Part shown: positions 56,420 through 64,000 of the stretch, in pieces
How the letters are laid out: every line of letters begins with the position of its first letter
Numbering within the stretch: the first letter of the stretch is position 1
From: Aliishimia sp963721175
Lineage (GTDB): Bacteria; Pseudomonadota; Alphaproteobacteria; Rhodobacterales; Rhodobacteraceae
Assembly: GCA_963721175.1 (NCBI GenBank)
Contig: CAVRIG010000007.1
Location: 434,001 to 498,000, forward strand
Length of the DNA stretch: 64,000 nt
Reading direction: 5' to 3'
Made by a program: the position numbers and the translations under genes
Notes under the pieces: generated by a model
What the model was told of the DNA's origin: nothing
The model's input: only the letters and a program-made list of their open reading frames with translations
Database searches by the model: none

Positions 56420-57702
56420 TCATTCTCGGCAGCCTTCTCATCATCTGCGTGCTGCTCCTGATCGGGGTCAGCGTGCCGATGGCCTTCGGCGGCGTGCTCG
56501 TCTATATCGGCTTTTTCGGCGGCCACGACGTCACCGGCTTCCTGCCCACCGGGCATTGGCGGATGAACTCGATCGTGCTTCTGGCGATCCCGCTCTTCAT
56601 CCTGGCCGGCGCGATCATGGAACGGGGCCGGATCGCGGCGCCGCTCGTCTCTGTCGCCGAACTCCTCGTCGGCCGTATCCACGGGGGCCTCAGCGCCGCG
56701 GCGATCTTCGCCAGCGGCATCTTCGGGTCGATCTCCGGCTCGGCCGCGGCGACGCTGACCTGCATCGGGTCGATCATGATGCCGCACCTGAAGCGCGCCA
56801 ACTACCCGCGGGGACCGGCCGCCGCGCTCATCGTCAGCGCTTGCCCGCTGGGCCTGCTGATCCCGCCGTCTTCGTCGCAGATCCTCTACGCCTGGGTGGC
56901 GCAGCAATCTGTCCTGCGCTGTTTCCTGGCGACGGTCGTGCCGGGCCTGATCCTGATCGGGTTCCTGTGCGCGGTGAACTGGTACCTGATGCGCGGCGCG
57001 GATCTGAAGCCGGCCGAGCGGGTCGACAGCTTCTCGCGCGAACTCTTCAGCCGTGGTAGCCGGGCGTTTCCCGCGCTGCTGATGCCGGTCATCATCCTGG
57101 GCGGCATCTACGGCGGCATCATGACCCCGACGGAGGCGGCGGGCGTCGCAGTGGTCTACGCGCTGCCGGTGGGGTACTTCATCTACCGCGGGCTCGACCG
57201 GGACAACTTCTGGCCGACACTCCGCTATGCCGGCACCACGATCGGCGTCGTCATGCTGATGGTCTTCATGGTGGTCATCGTCAGCCGCTTCCTCGTCTTC
57301 GAGGACATCCCCGGCATGGCGGAGGATCTGGTCTACTCGATCTCCGAGAATCCGATCATCATCCTGCTGATGGTCAACCTCGTGATGATCCTGATCGGGA
57401 TGCTGATGGACGATATCTCGGGCCTGTTGCTCTCGGCGCCGCTGCTGCTGCCGATCGTGACGAGCGTCGGCATGGACCCGGTGCATTTCGCGGCCGTTCT
57501 CGGCGTCAACCTCGGGATGGCGAACATCACGCCGCCAACGGCGCCGCTCCTATACCTCGGCGCGCGGGTGACGGAGACGCCGGTGAACGAGATGCTGAAG
57601 CCCACCTTCATCATGATCGCCTTCGCCTGGCTGCCGACGCTGATCATCACGACCTTCGTGCCGGGCGTGGCGCTCTGGCTCCCGAACCTGGTGTTCGGCT
57701 GA
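56416..57702 (+). CDS. TRAP transporter large permease (DctM), system 3
   Basis: 428 residues, the family's usual length. 'IIILGSLLIICVLLLIGVSV'-type N-terminal helix (here MIILGSLLIICVLLL), 'GGLSAAAIFASGIFGSISGS', 'SACPLGLLIPPSSSQILYAW' and the signature 'GGIYGGIMTPTEAAGVAVVY' followed by 'GMLMDDISGLLLSAPLLLPI'. Its TGA overlaps the amidohydrolase ATG (TGATG). The frame is intact. Confidence 0.94.
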   Translation: MIILGSLLIICVLLLIGVSVPMAFGGVLVYIGFFGGHDVTGFLPTGHWRMNSIVLLAIPLFILAGAIMERGRIAAPLVSVAELLVGRIHGGLSAAAIFASGIFGSISGSAAATLTCIGSIMMPHLKRANYPRGPAAALIVSACPLGLLIPPSSSQILYAWVAQQSVLRCFLATVVPGLILIGFLCAVNWYLMRGADLKPAERVDSFSRELFSRGSRAFPALLMPVIILGGIYGGIMTPTEAAGVAVVYALPVGYFIYRGLDRDNFWPTLRYAGTTIGVVMLMVFMVVIVSRFLVFEDIPGMAEDLVYSISENPIIILLMVNLVMILIGMLMDDISGLLLSAPLLLPIVTSVGMDPVHFAAVLGVNLGMANITPPTAPLLYLGARVTETPVNEMLKPTFIMIAFAWLPTLIITTFVPGVALWLPNLVFG

Positions 57703-58874
57703 TGCAGGAGGGGAATCGCTTTCCGGAGATCACGGACGCCGACCTGGAAGCCGCGGTCCGGCTGCGGCACGACCTGCACCGGCTGCCGGAGATTTCCGGA
57801 GAGGAAGCCACGACCGCCGCCCGGATCGTTCACGAAATGCGCGAACTGGGCGCGGACGACATCATCACCGATCTCGGCGGCCATGGCGTCGCCGTGGTCT
57901 TCGACGGGCAGCGCCCGGGGCCGGCGGTGGCCTTCCGGGCTGAACTCGACGCGCTCCCGATCCTCGAGACAGGAAGGCCGGACTATGCTTCGGAAGTGAC
58001 CGGCAACGGGCATCTTTGCGGGCATGACGGGCACATGGCGATCCTCTTTGCCGTGGCGCGTTCCCTGGCGCGGCGTCGCCCCGATGCCGGCCGGGCGATC
58101 CTGATCTTCCAGCCTGCCGAGGAAACCGGTGCCGGGGCCGCCGCTATGCTTGCAGATCCGAGGCTGTCCGCGCTGGCGCCCGACTGGGTATTCTCGCTCC
58201 ACAACATGCCGGCAATTCCGTTCGGTCAAGTCGCACTGGCCGACGGTCCCGCCGCCAGCGCGTCACGCGGCATGCGGATCCGGCTTTCGGGGCGCGAGGC
58301 GCATGCCTCCCAACCGCAGCAAGGACTGTCCCCGCGGGCGGCTCTGGCGACGCTCCTGCGGGACCTGCCGGGGCTCGGCAGCGATGCGCCGCATCACGAT
58401 CCCGCCTTCGCCATGGTCACCGTCACGCATTGCCGGATGGGCGTGCAGGCCTTTGGAATCGCGCCCGGTGAGGGCGAGATCTGGGCCACCCTGCGCACGC
58501 TTCGAAACGTCGTGATGACGGACCTCGTCGCCCGCGCCGAAACCATGGCGACGGAAGCCGCGGCGGATGCCGGCCTGACCGTCGAGATCGGTTATTCCGA
58601 CGTCTTCGACGCGACGGAGAACCATCCCGACGCGGCCCGCCAGCTTCGCGAGGCGATGGATCTCTGCGGCGTCGCACACTCTCCGCGGGGTCAGCCGATG
58701 GCGCCGTCGGAGGATTTCGGGCGGTTCGAGGTTCTTGCCCCGTCCGCGATGCTGTTCCTCGGCGCCGGAGAAAACCTGCCTTCGCTGCACAATCCGGACT
58801 ACGATTTTCCCGACGATCTCATCCCGATCGGTGCGGGCATCTTCCTGCAGACGCTGCGCAACCTGACGCGATAG
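57702..58874 (+). CDS. M20-family amidohydrolase
   Basis: 390 residues; metal-dependent N-acyl amino acid or hippurate-type hydrolase. 'LRHDLHRLPEISGEEATTAA' is the family start. Metal ligands are in 'GHLCGHDGHMAILFAVARSL', 'IFQPAEETGAGAAAML' and 'VFSLHNMPAIPFGQVAL', and the late His lies in 'ENLPSLHNPDYDFPD'. The dimerisation domain holds 'SGREAHASQPQQGLSPRAAL'. Translationally coupled to TRAP system 3, so it probably deacylates the imported compound. The upstream alanine racemase would then act on the freed amino acid. Confidence 0.92.
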   Translation: MQEGNRFPEITDADLEAAVRLRHDLHRLPEISGEEATTAARIVHEMRELGADDIITDLGGHGVAVVFDGQRPGPAVAFRAELDALPILETGRPDYASEVTGNGHLCGHDGHMAILFAVARSLARRRPDAGRAILIFQPAEETGAGAAAMLADPRLSALAPDWVFSLHNMPAIPFGQVALADGPAASASRGMRIRLSGREAHASQPQQGLSPRAALATLLRDLPGLGSDAPHHDPAFAMVTVTHCRMGVQAFGIAPGEGEIWATLRTLRNVVMTDLVARAETMATEAAADAGLTVEIGYSDVFDATENHPDAARQLREAMDLCGVAHSPRGQPMAPSEDFGRFEVLAPSAMLFLGAGENLPSLHNPDYDFPDDLIPIGAGIFLQTLRNLTR

Positions 58875-58916
58875 TGGGAATCCTGTCCGGTGCAGGCGGC
58901 GGGACTTCGTGAGCCC

Positions 58917-59537
58917 TCAATTGCTGAGAATGCGGCGCGCTTCGGCGCGGATTTCCGCGATGGAAATGACCAGGGCCTCGGTTCCGCCGGAGGAATTCCG
59001 GAGAGCCGTCAGCATCCCCACGACCTGATCGTCGCTGTCGAAGACCGGGCCGCCGGAGAAGCCGAACGTCACCCCCTCGGTCCGCAGGATCATTCCCGGC
59101 CCATACTTGGGGATGCGAACGCCGTGCTGGACGACATATCCCGTTCCGGCCTCGACCGCTCTGGGACCGCGCTTGGCGACGACGCCGACGAGTTGCATGC
59201 GCTCCGCCCCGCGCGTGGCCGAGCGGATCCGCGGGGTTTCCAGTGTCCCGGGCGGCACCTGAAGCAGGGCGAGGTCCATCCTTTGACTGATGGCGAGGAT
59301 GGTACCGCGGACGGGCTGTTGCCTGCCGGACACGTAGAGCTGGACCGAAGACCCCACCCGCTTGCCCTTCACGACATGCGCATTCGTGGCAAGAAGTCCC
59401 GATTGAAGCTCGAAACTCGACCCGATCTCTTTGCCGTTCTTGACAGTTGCGTGATACCCGAAGAGCGGGTTGACCTCCGCCAGCACCTGGCCCGACAAGG
59501 CGACAAGGAACGCGACGACGACTGCGACTTTCTGCAC
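58917..59537 (-). CDS. Exported trypsin-like serine protease
   Basis: About 206 residues. A GTG at 59537 is preferred, with GGGAG 9 bases upstream; a TTG at 59546 is possible. Signal peptide 'VQKVAVVVAFLVALSGQVLA'. The catalytic triad is visible: His in 'LLATNAHVVKGKRVG', Asp in 'QRMDLALLQVPP' and Ser in 'VTFGFSGGPVFDSDDQVVG'. Short S1-type domain without PDZ, related to DegP-type proteases. Converges on the amidohydrolase. The frame is intact. Confidence 0.87.
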   Translation of the reverse strand: MQKVAVVVAFLVALSGQVLAEVNPLFGYHATVKNGKEIGSSFELQSGLLATNAHVVKGKRVGSSVQLYVSGRQQPVRGTILAISQRMDLALLQVPPGTLETPRIRSATRGAERMQLVGVVAKRGPRAVEAGTGYVVQHGVRIPKYGPGMILRTEGVTFGFSGGPVFDSDDQVVGMLTALRNSSGGTEALVISIAEIRAEARRILSN

Positions 59538-59546
59538 CGGATACAA

Positions 59547-60017
59547 CTCCCGAACTGCCCGATTTCGGGGCGAAGCTGATCCAGAAGCCCTAAGAAATTA
59601 ATTATTCGAAGCAGTGATTTAGGGAGCATTTTAGTAAAAGCGCTCGCACCGAAGCCGCGGTCGAGCGCTGCAGACCGGCGGTCTGCCGGGGCGTAAGTCG
59701 ACTGCACGCATTCGCTGGCCGGTTCTTTGCGAGAGCGTCACGGGAGGCGTCGATGTGAACGGTGGGCCAGGGCTTGTGGGAGGGTGGCGCGGACACGCGA
59801 CGGCAAGACCGTCTCCGGTTCCAAACCGGAACGGGGGGTGTTGAAACAGGACCGGATGACATCGCGACTATTGCGTGTGTGGACGACACCTGCGGACGAA
59901 ACGGCATCCTCGCGATGGACGCGTGTCGCATCGTAAAGTAACATGACCCAAGCAGGGCGTGTCGGGGGGCGCATCGCTGCGCGCGTAACGGTCGCACGGA
60001 ACTTGAGGGGGCGCATT
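59547..60017. other. Intergenic region, 471 bases, with an inverted repeat
   Basis: No gene I can support. Bases 59585-59645 are AT-rich (AATTAATTATT) and could carry promoters for the leftward protease. A perfect inverted repeat GCAGACC-GGC-GGTCTGC lies at 59670-59686. A second short one (CCGGTTCCAAACCGG) lies near 59814. The last 20 bases hold the ribosome site GAGGGGG for the small peptide gene. Confidence 0.45.
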
Positions 60018-60212
60018 ATGAACCGTAAGGAATTGATGAAGATGATTGCTTTGGCGACGGGGGTTTCGGTGGCCGGCGGCCATCCTTCGGGAGCGGCGGA
60101 CTTGCACCCAGAACTCGAAGGCCCGCCTTTTGTGGGTGCCGGCGGACAGGAAGATGTCGGTGGTTTCGAAGATGCCGGCGGCAGAGAGGGGGGCGGTTTC
60201 GGAGGGTACTGA
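60018..60212 (+). CDS. Small glycine-rich repeat peptide, unknown function
   Basis: 64 residues; ATG at 60018 preceded by GAGGGGG at 6-base spacing, the best start in this region. N-terminus 'MNRKELMKMIALATGVSVAG' resembles a short leader or Tat/Sec-like signal without the twin Arg. Middle 'DLHPELEGPPF'. The C-terminal part has near-periodic units (GGQEDV, GGFEDA, GGREGG, GFGGY) and ends in Tyr. I do not recognise the family. It stands alone on its strand, 148 bases before two large glycosyltransferase genes. A modified or glycosylated secreted peptide is a hypothesis only. Confidence 0.55.
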   Translation: MNRKELMKMIALATGVSVAGGHPSGAADLHPELEGPPFVGAGGQEDVGGFEDAGGREGGGFGGY

Positions 60213-60360
60213 CGATGCAATCCGCTCGATGAGGTGTCGCAGTGCTTGCCGTTCTGCACATCCGAACCGGCATGCTGAACTCCACTGAGCCCGTCCGGAA
60301 CTCCCAAGAAACCTGCGCATCTGACGCAAGCCTGCATACATATGTGGTAGACGACTGAAC

Positions 60361-62484
60361 ATGGCTGGCGGTGACACGCAGATGCTCCGCAACGCTCATG
60401 AAATGCTGCGAACCGTCCGGCGTCGATTGGTCGGCGCGAGGCGGCAGGTCGTCTTGGCGGCAGACTTTTCCGCACGCGGAGAGATCTCCTACCGCTTGGC
60501 GGGTGAAATTCGGTACCTGTCGGAGGCTGGCGCGACGGTCTCGTTGGTGCAGACCCGCAAGCCTGCCCCAGGCGATACGATCGCTCCCGAGATACAGACA
60601 TGTGTGCGGCGGGATCAGGCGCGCCGGTTGAGCGCCGACGACGCGATCCGCTGCGATGTCCTGGTGCTTCACCGTCCGTCGGCCGCCAATGATGTGGAGG
60701 ACCTCCTCAGGCGCGTCGACCGCCCAGAGCTGTTCGTGATCTGTCACTCTGCGGAGGACGTGACAGTAGCCAAGGGCCTTGGACTGCACCATACGCAGGC
60801 GTCGGTTTTCGTCACCCATACACTTGCGATGCATTCGGATGTTGACGAGATCATAGAAAAGAAGCCTTGGACACCCGCCGTGGATCGGCATGCCGCAATC
60901 GATTGGTCGCATGCGACGGGCCGCAAGATCGCGATCGGCTGGTTCGGAAAGAGTGAATGGCCGAAGTCCGGAGGCAGCGATTTCCGGAAAACGCTTGGCG
61001 GCGACATCGAACACCATTGGATCGGCGGTGCAGACGCGCCGGATTTCCCCGACCTCGAAAGGCTGTCTCTCGATCGTCTGGTGCGGGGCATCGACGTGTT
61101 CGCCATCGCTCCCGACTGTGGTCTCGACCCTTTGCCAGACGCCATCGTCGCGGCCGCTCTTTGCGCCGGAAGGCCGGTCGTTCTGCCGGTCCACCTCGAA
61201 GAGCACTACGGCTCCGGCCCGATCTACTACGGCAACGCCGGTTTTGATCGAAGTCTCCAAGGCGCGATTGCGACTGCCGGAGCGCCTCATCGTACACGGC
61301 CGGGTCGTGGACGGGCAAGTTTCGTCGCCCGCTGTGGCAAGGGCCCGATCACCCGGCTCGGATCGGCGAGAGCTTGGTGGACGGGACGCCAATCGCGACC
61401 CGACGAGCGCCCCGTCCTCTTTCTTCCGTCCAACGGCGTCGGGGTCGGACATTTGACGCGGCTTCTCGCGATCGCACGCCGCACGTGCCGCAACGCCGTC
61501 TTCGCCTCGCAAGCGCCCGCCTTGCAGATGATCCGCGACTTCGGATTTGCGGCCGAGTACATCCCGTCCCATGCCGCGATCGGCGGTGACTTCGAAACCT
61601 GGGATTCCTGGTATTGCACGGAGATCGGCCGGATTGCCGACAGGTACGACCCCGCATTGGTGGTCTATGACGGCAATCACCTGTCCCCGGGGCTGATCCA
61701 CGCAGTCGCGTCCCGGCGGGATTGCCGCCTGGCGTGGGTCCGGCGCGGCATGTGGGCGCGCACGGCGAGCCGGTTCCTGGCCAATGCGCGGTGGTGCGAC
61801 CTGATCATCGAACCCGGAGAGCTGGCGGGAGAGCGCGACGACGGTGCGACCAGCCTGTTGCGTCACGAAGCCCAGATCGTCGATCCGATCCGGCTGCTCG
61901 AGCCCGAAGAGCTGCCGGACCGTCGCGCGGCCGCACAGGCCCTGCAGCTCGATCCCGGGCGGCCCGCCTGCCTTGTGCAGCTCGGGTCCGGCTACAACCG
62001 AGACCTTCTGTCGTTGCTGGACCTGATCATAGAGGAGTTGCGCAAGCAGCCGGGCCTTCAGATCGCAGTCGCGGAATGGGTGAGCGGATCGGTTCCGCTC
62101 AACCTCTGGCCTGACGTCACGGTGCTGCGCGGGTTCCCGGTCAACCAGTACATCCGCGCCTTCGACTTCTGCATTTCCGCGGCCGGATACAACTCGTTTC
62201 ACGAGATGATCGGGTATTGCGTGCCGACGATATTCGTGGCGAACCGGTCCCCGACCATGGACGATCAATACGGGCGCGCGAAGTTCGCGCAGGACAACGC
62301 CGCGGCCTTCGAGATCTCCGAAGCCGAGATGGGGGAGTTTCCGGACCTCGTGGCGATGATCATGCAGGGAAAAGCGCGGGAGTTCCTTGCCTCGCATTGC
62401 GCCAAACTCGCGCGCCCGAACGGTGCTGCCGCTGCGGCCGATGCGCTGGTTCGTGTGGCAGCGTCGGCGGAGGTCCGGCACTGA
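60361..62484 (+). CDS. Two-module glycosyltransferase-like protein (C-terminal MurG/PseG type)
   Basis: 707 residues. The N-terminal half (about 1-320) is a Rossmann-like glycosyltransferase fold with 'RQVVLAADFSARGEISYRLA' and 'DPLPDAIVAAALCAGRPVVL', the latter resembling a GT-4 donor site. The second half (about 350-700) starts 'LFLPSNGVGVGHLTRLLAIA' and ends with 'CISAAGYNSFHEMIGYCVPT' and 'PTMDDQYGRAKFAQDNAAAF', the GT-28/PseG pattern for nucleotide-sugar binding. Residues about 300-345 read as low-quality sequence, and the alternative frame gives 'LPERLIVHGR' and 'ELVDGTPIATRR'; a compensating pair of breaks between 61255 and 61400 is likely. The ATG has no clear ribosome site. The next gene starts after 1 base. 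Confidence 0.82.
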   Translation: MAGGDTQMLRNAHEMLRTVRRRLVGARRQVVLAADFSARGEISYRLAGEIRYLSEAGATVSLVQTRKPAPGDTIAPEIQTCVRRDQARRLSADDAIRCDVLVLHRPSAANDVEDLLRRVDRPELFVICHSAEDVTVAKGLGLHHTQASVFVTHTLAMHSDVDEIIEKKPWTPAVDRHAAIDWSHATGRKIAIGWFGKSEWPKSGGSDFRKTLGGDIEHHWIGGADAPDFPDLERLSLDRLVRGIDVFAIAPDCGLDPLPDAIVAAALCAGRPVVLPVHLEEHYGSGPIYYGNAGFDRSLQGAIATAGAPHRTRPGRGRASFVARCGKGPITRLGSARAWWTGRQSRPDERPVLFLPSNGVGVGHLTRLLAIARRTCRNAVFASQAPALQMIRDFGFAAEYIPSHAAIGGDFETWDSWYCTEIGRIADRYDPALVVYDGNHLSPGLIHAVASRRDCRLAWVRRGMWARTASRFLANARWCDLIIEPGELAGERDDGATSLLRHEAQIVDPIRLLEPEELPDRRAAAQALQLDPGRPACLVQLGSGYNRDLLSLLDLIIEELRKQPGLQIAVAEWVSGSVPLNLWPDVTVLRGFPVNQYIRAFDFCISAAGYNSFHEMIGYCVPTIFVANRSPTMDDQYGRAKFAQDNAAAFEISEAEMGEFPDLVAMIMQGKAREFLASHCAKLARPNGAAAAADALVRVAASAEVRH

Positions 62485-62485
62485 C

Positions 62486-64000
62486 ATGACGTTCCTGCGG
62501 AAGAACATCGGAACGCCAGGTGCCCGGAACACAGGTGCCGACCGCGGGGTGCCCGACATCGCCGCGCCGGCAGAGGCGGTGGCGCCTGTGCCGACCGATG
62601 CGACCCACTCGCGACAGACGGGTGTTCCGACCAACCTCGCAGGGTCGAAGCGCGACGAGGAAATCTGGGCGCTGGCGAACCGCGTGCAAGGCCTCTACCG
62701 CTCGCAGTCGGCCTTGCGCGAGATGCTGGAGCGCACGCAACAGGTTTTGGCGAAAGTGGTCTCGGTCCGCCCCCGTGTCGTGACCAGCGACAGAGCGGCG
62801 GTACCGGTCGGACCAGAGCCGCCGAACGATCCGTGGTGGCCGATCGCTCCGGTGCCGGCGCGTGCGATGCTCCCGCCGCCCGGCTACTGCAACTTCGGCA
62901 CCAAGACCGAGCGCGCGGCGGTCGTCGCGTGCCAGGTGCTGGGCCTGCGAAACCGCGATCTGGAGGCGGCAGTGGCAGCGGTTGTCGAAGAACTGCGCGG
63001 ACCCGGTGAATTCAAGCCGGTCTTTCTGACCGACAGCCTCGACCTCGGGCCCATCGTCCGCGAAGGCTTCGTGGCGGAGTTCATCTCGCCGGCCGATTGG
63101 CGGGACACCGCAACGCAGGACGCGGAGATGCCCCGGCAGCGCCTCGATGCCTTGCGTGAGAAATGGGGCTTCTCGCGCATCGTCGACCTGCGCCAGCTGA
63201 AGGCAAGACCGCTTCCCGTCACCCTGCCGGGCGCCACCGCGCAGCCGGAGCCGCAGCCTCAACAGCGGGGCAAACGGCCGAAGGCGGCGGTCGTATGCTG
63301 GGATCTGGGCCACAATCCTGCAGGCCGGGCGATGGTGCTTCACGATCTGTTGGAGCGCGATTACGACGTCGACATCGTGGGCCCGATCTGGTCGCGTTTC
63401 GGCCAGCAGGTCTGGGCTCCCATCCGCAACAGCACCCGCAAGGTCCGGAGTTTCCCGTGCAACCGGTTCGAGGATTTCTGGCCCAAGGCGGTCGCGCTTG
63501 CAGCCGACGCGGAGTACGATCTGGTCGTCGTCTGCAAGCCGCAGCTTCCCGGGCTCCTGCTGGGCGCGATGATCAAGAAGAGCTGCAATTGTCCGCTCGT
63601 TCTCGACATAGACGACTTCGAGTTGTCCTTTTGCGCCAACGAGACGCCGGCGACCCTTGACGAGTTGCAGGCGGCGGGACCCGATGCGCTGTCGGAACCC
63701 TATCTCGAACTGGCGGCGCGGGCCTGCGACGGGCTCGTCCAGGACGCGGACGCGCGGATCGTGTCCAACATCGCGTTGCGTCGAAAGTATGGCGGGTACA
63801 TCGTCCGTCATGCCAGGAACGAGGGTGTGTTCGATCCCGACCGCTTCGACCGCGCCGCGGCGCGTGCGGCCATGGGCATCGGTGATGACGACTTCGCCAT
63901 CCTGTTCGTGGGAACGCTGCGGCGGCACAAGGGAGTCTTCGAAATCGCGCGGACGCTGGAGATCCACAAGGACAAACGCCTCGTGCTTCACCTTGTCGGC
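62486..64000 (+). CDS. Glycosyltransferase (GT4-like), incomplete at window edge
   Basis: At least 505 residues, open to the last base; ATG at 62486 just after the previous stop. A Pro/Ala-rich N-terminal part with a possible coiled segment ('LANRVQGLYRSQSALREMLE') precedes a Rossmann domain with 'RPKAAVVCWDLGHNPAGRAM', 'YDVDIVGPIWSRFGQQVWAP', and 'CPLVLDIDDFELSFC', the acceptor-side motif of GT4 enzymes. 'DDDFAILFVGTLRRHKGVFE' begins the donor-binding C-domain, which is cut off. Together with the preceding gene it suggests a surface polysaccharide or protein glycosylation locus continuing to the right. Confidence 0.88.
   Translation, partial: MTFLRKNIGTPGARNTGADRGVPDIAAPAEAVAPVPTDATHSRQTGVPTNLAGSKRDEEIWALANRVQGLYRSQSALREMLERTQQVLAKVVSVRPRVVTSDRAAVPVGPEPPNDPWWPIAPVPARAMLPPPGYCNFGTKTERAAVVACQVLGLRNRDLEAAVAAVVEELRGPGEFKPVFLTDSLDLGPIVREGFVAEFISPADWRDTATQDAEMPRQRLDALREKWGFSRIVDLRQLKARPLPVTLPGATAQPEPQPQQRGKRPKAAVVCWDLGHNPAGRAMVLHDLLERDYDVDIVGPIWSRFGQQVWAPIRNSTRKVRSFPCNRFEDFWPKAVALAADAEYDLVVVCKPQLPGLLLGAMIKKSCNCPLVLDIDDFELSFCANETPATLDELQAAGPDALSEPYLELAARACDGLVQDADARIVSNIALRRKYGGYIVRHARNEGVFDPDRFDRAAARAAMGIGDDDFAILFVGTLRRHKGVFEIARTLEIHKDKRLVLHLVG

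Noticed and set aside
60016..62634. Minus-strand open frame of about 870 codons opposite the two-module glycosyltransferase
   Set aside because: The plus strand carries glycosyltransferase motifs; the minus frame has none and crosses gene boundaries.

Overview
The window is about 65% GC and reads as a marine alphaproteobacterium of the Rhodobacteraceae/Roseobacter group. The evidence is three TRAP transporters, an ectR-ectABC-ask cluster, an aglEFGAK alpha-glucoside locus, D-erythronate dehydrogenase, the TauE/TIGR02186 pair, and many ATGA or TGATG gene overlaps. I saw no tRNA, rRNA, CRISPR array, insertion sequence or phage gene. Many genes, mostly the transporters and the 7.4-9.2 kb dehydratase, need one or more single-base corrections to read through. 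Where I compared the frames closely, the break was usually one extra base, and the intact reading is otherwise well conserved. I treat these as probable sequence errors, not as true pseudogenes.

Layout: 1-4.5 kb is a leftward TRAP operon (dctP-dctQ-dctM) ending in a PhyH dioxygenase, with a divergent GntR regulator. At 5.3-12.2 kb lie denD and a rightward sugar-acid operon: BDH2-like SDR, IlvD/EDD dehydratase, FAH-family hydrolase, 2-hydroxyacid dehydrogenase and enolase-superfamily dehydratase. This fits a non-phosphorylating fuconate/rhamnonate-type route. It is followed by a persulfide-dioxygenase-like metallohydrolase and pcaHG. At 14.6-19.1 kb is ectoine synthesis (ectR divergent from ectABC-ask). 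At 19.3-24.0 kb is a second TRAP system with a cyclase-family hydrolase and a second FAH protein.

At 24.0-26.0 kb are a PRC-barrel protein with an acidic tail and a luciferase-like oxidoreductase. At 26.1-35.1 kb is the aglEFGAK operon with its divergent LacI regulator, a GH1 glucosidase, and two perfect 14-bp operators. At 35.1-40.7 kb a diverged phytochrome-like HWE kinase/response-regulator hybrid converges on a giant ABC-exporter-like protein. That protein has a degenerate nucleotide-binding domain, a large insertion and a C-terminal cyclic-nucleotide-binding domain.

At 40.7-46 kb are housekeeping genes (proC, csaA, a glycerate-type dehydrogenase, TIGR02186-TauE). At 46-50.8 kb is a leftward nucleoside-type BMP ABC transporter. 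At 51-53.1 kb are rimI, tsaB, a NifU-type protein and a universal stress protein. At 53.5-58.9 kb are an alanine racemase, a third TRAP system and an M20 amidohydrolase. A secreted trypsin-like protease follows.

The right edge holds a short glycine-rich repeat peptide followed by two large glycosyltransferase genes, the last running off the window. The least explained items are the degenerate ABC/cNMP protein with its phytochrome-like neighbour, and the glycine-rich peptide/glycosyltransferase group.
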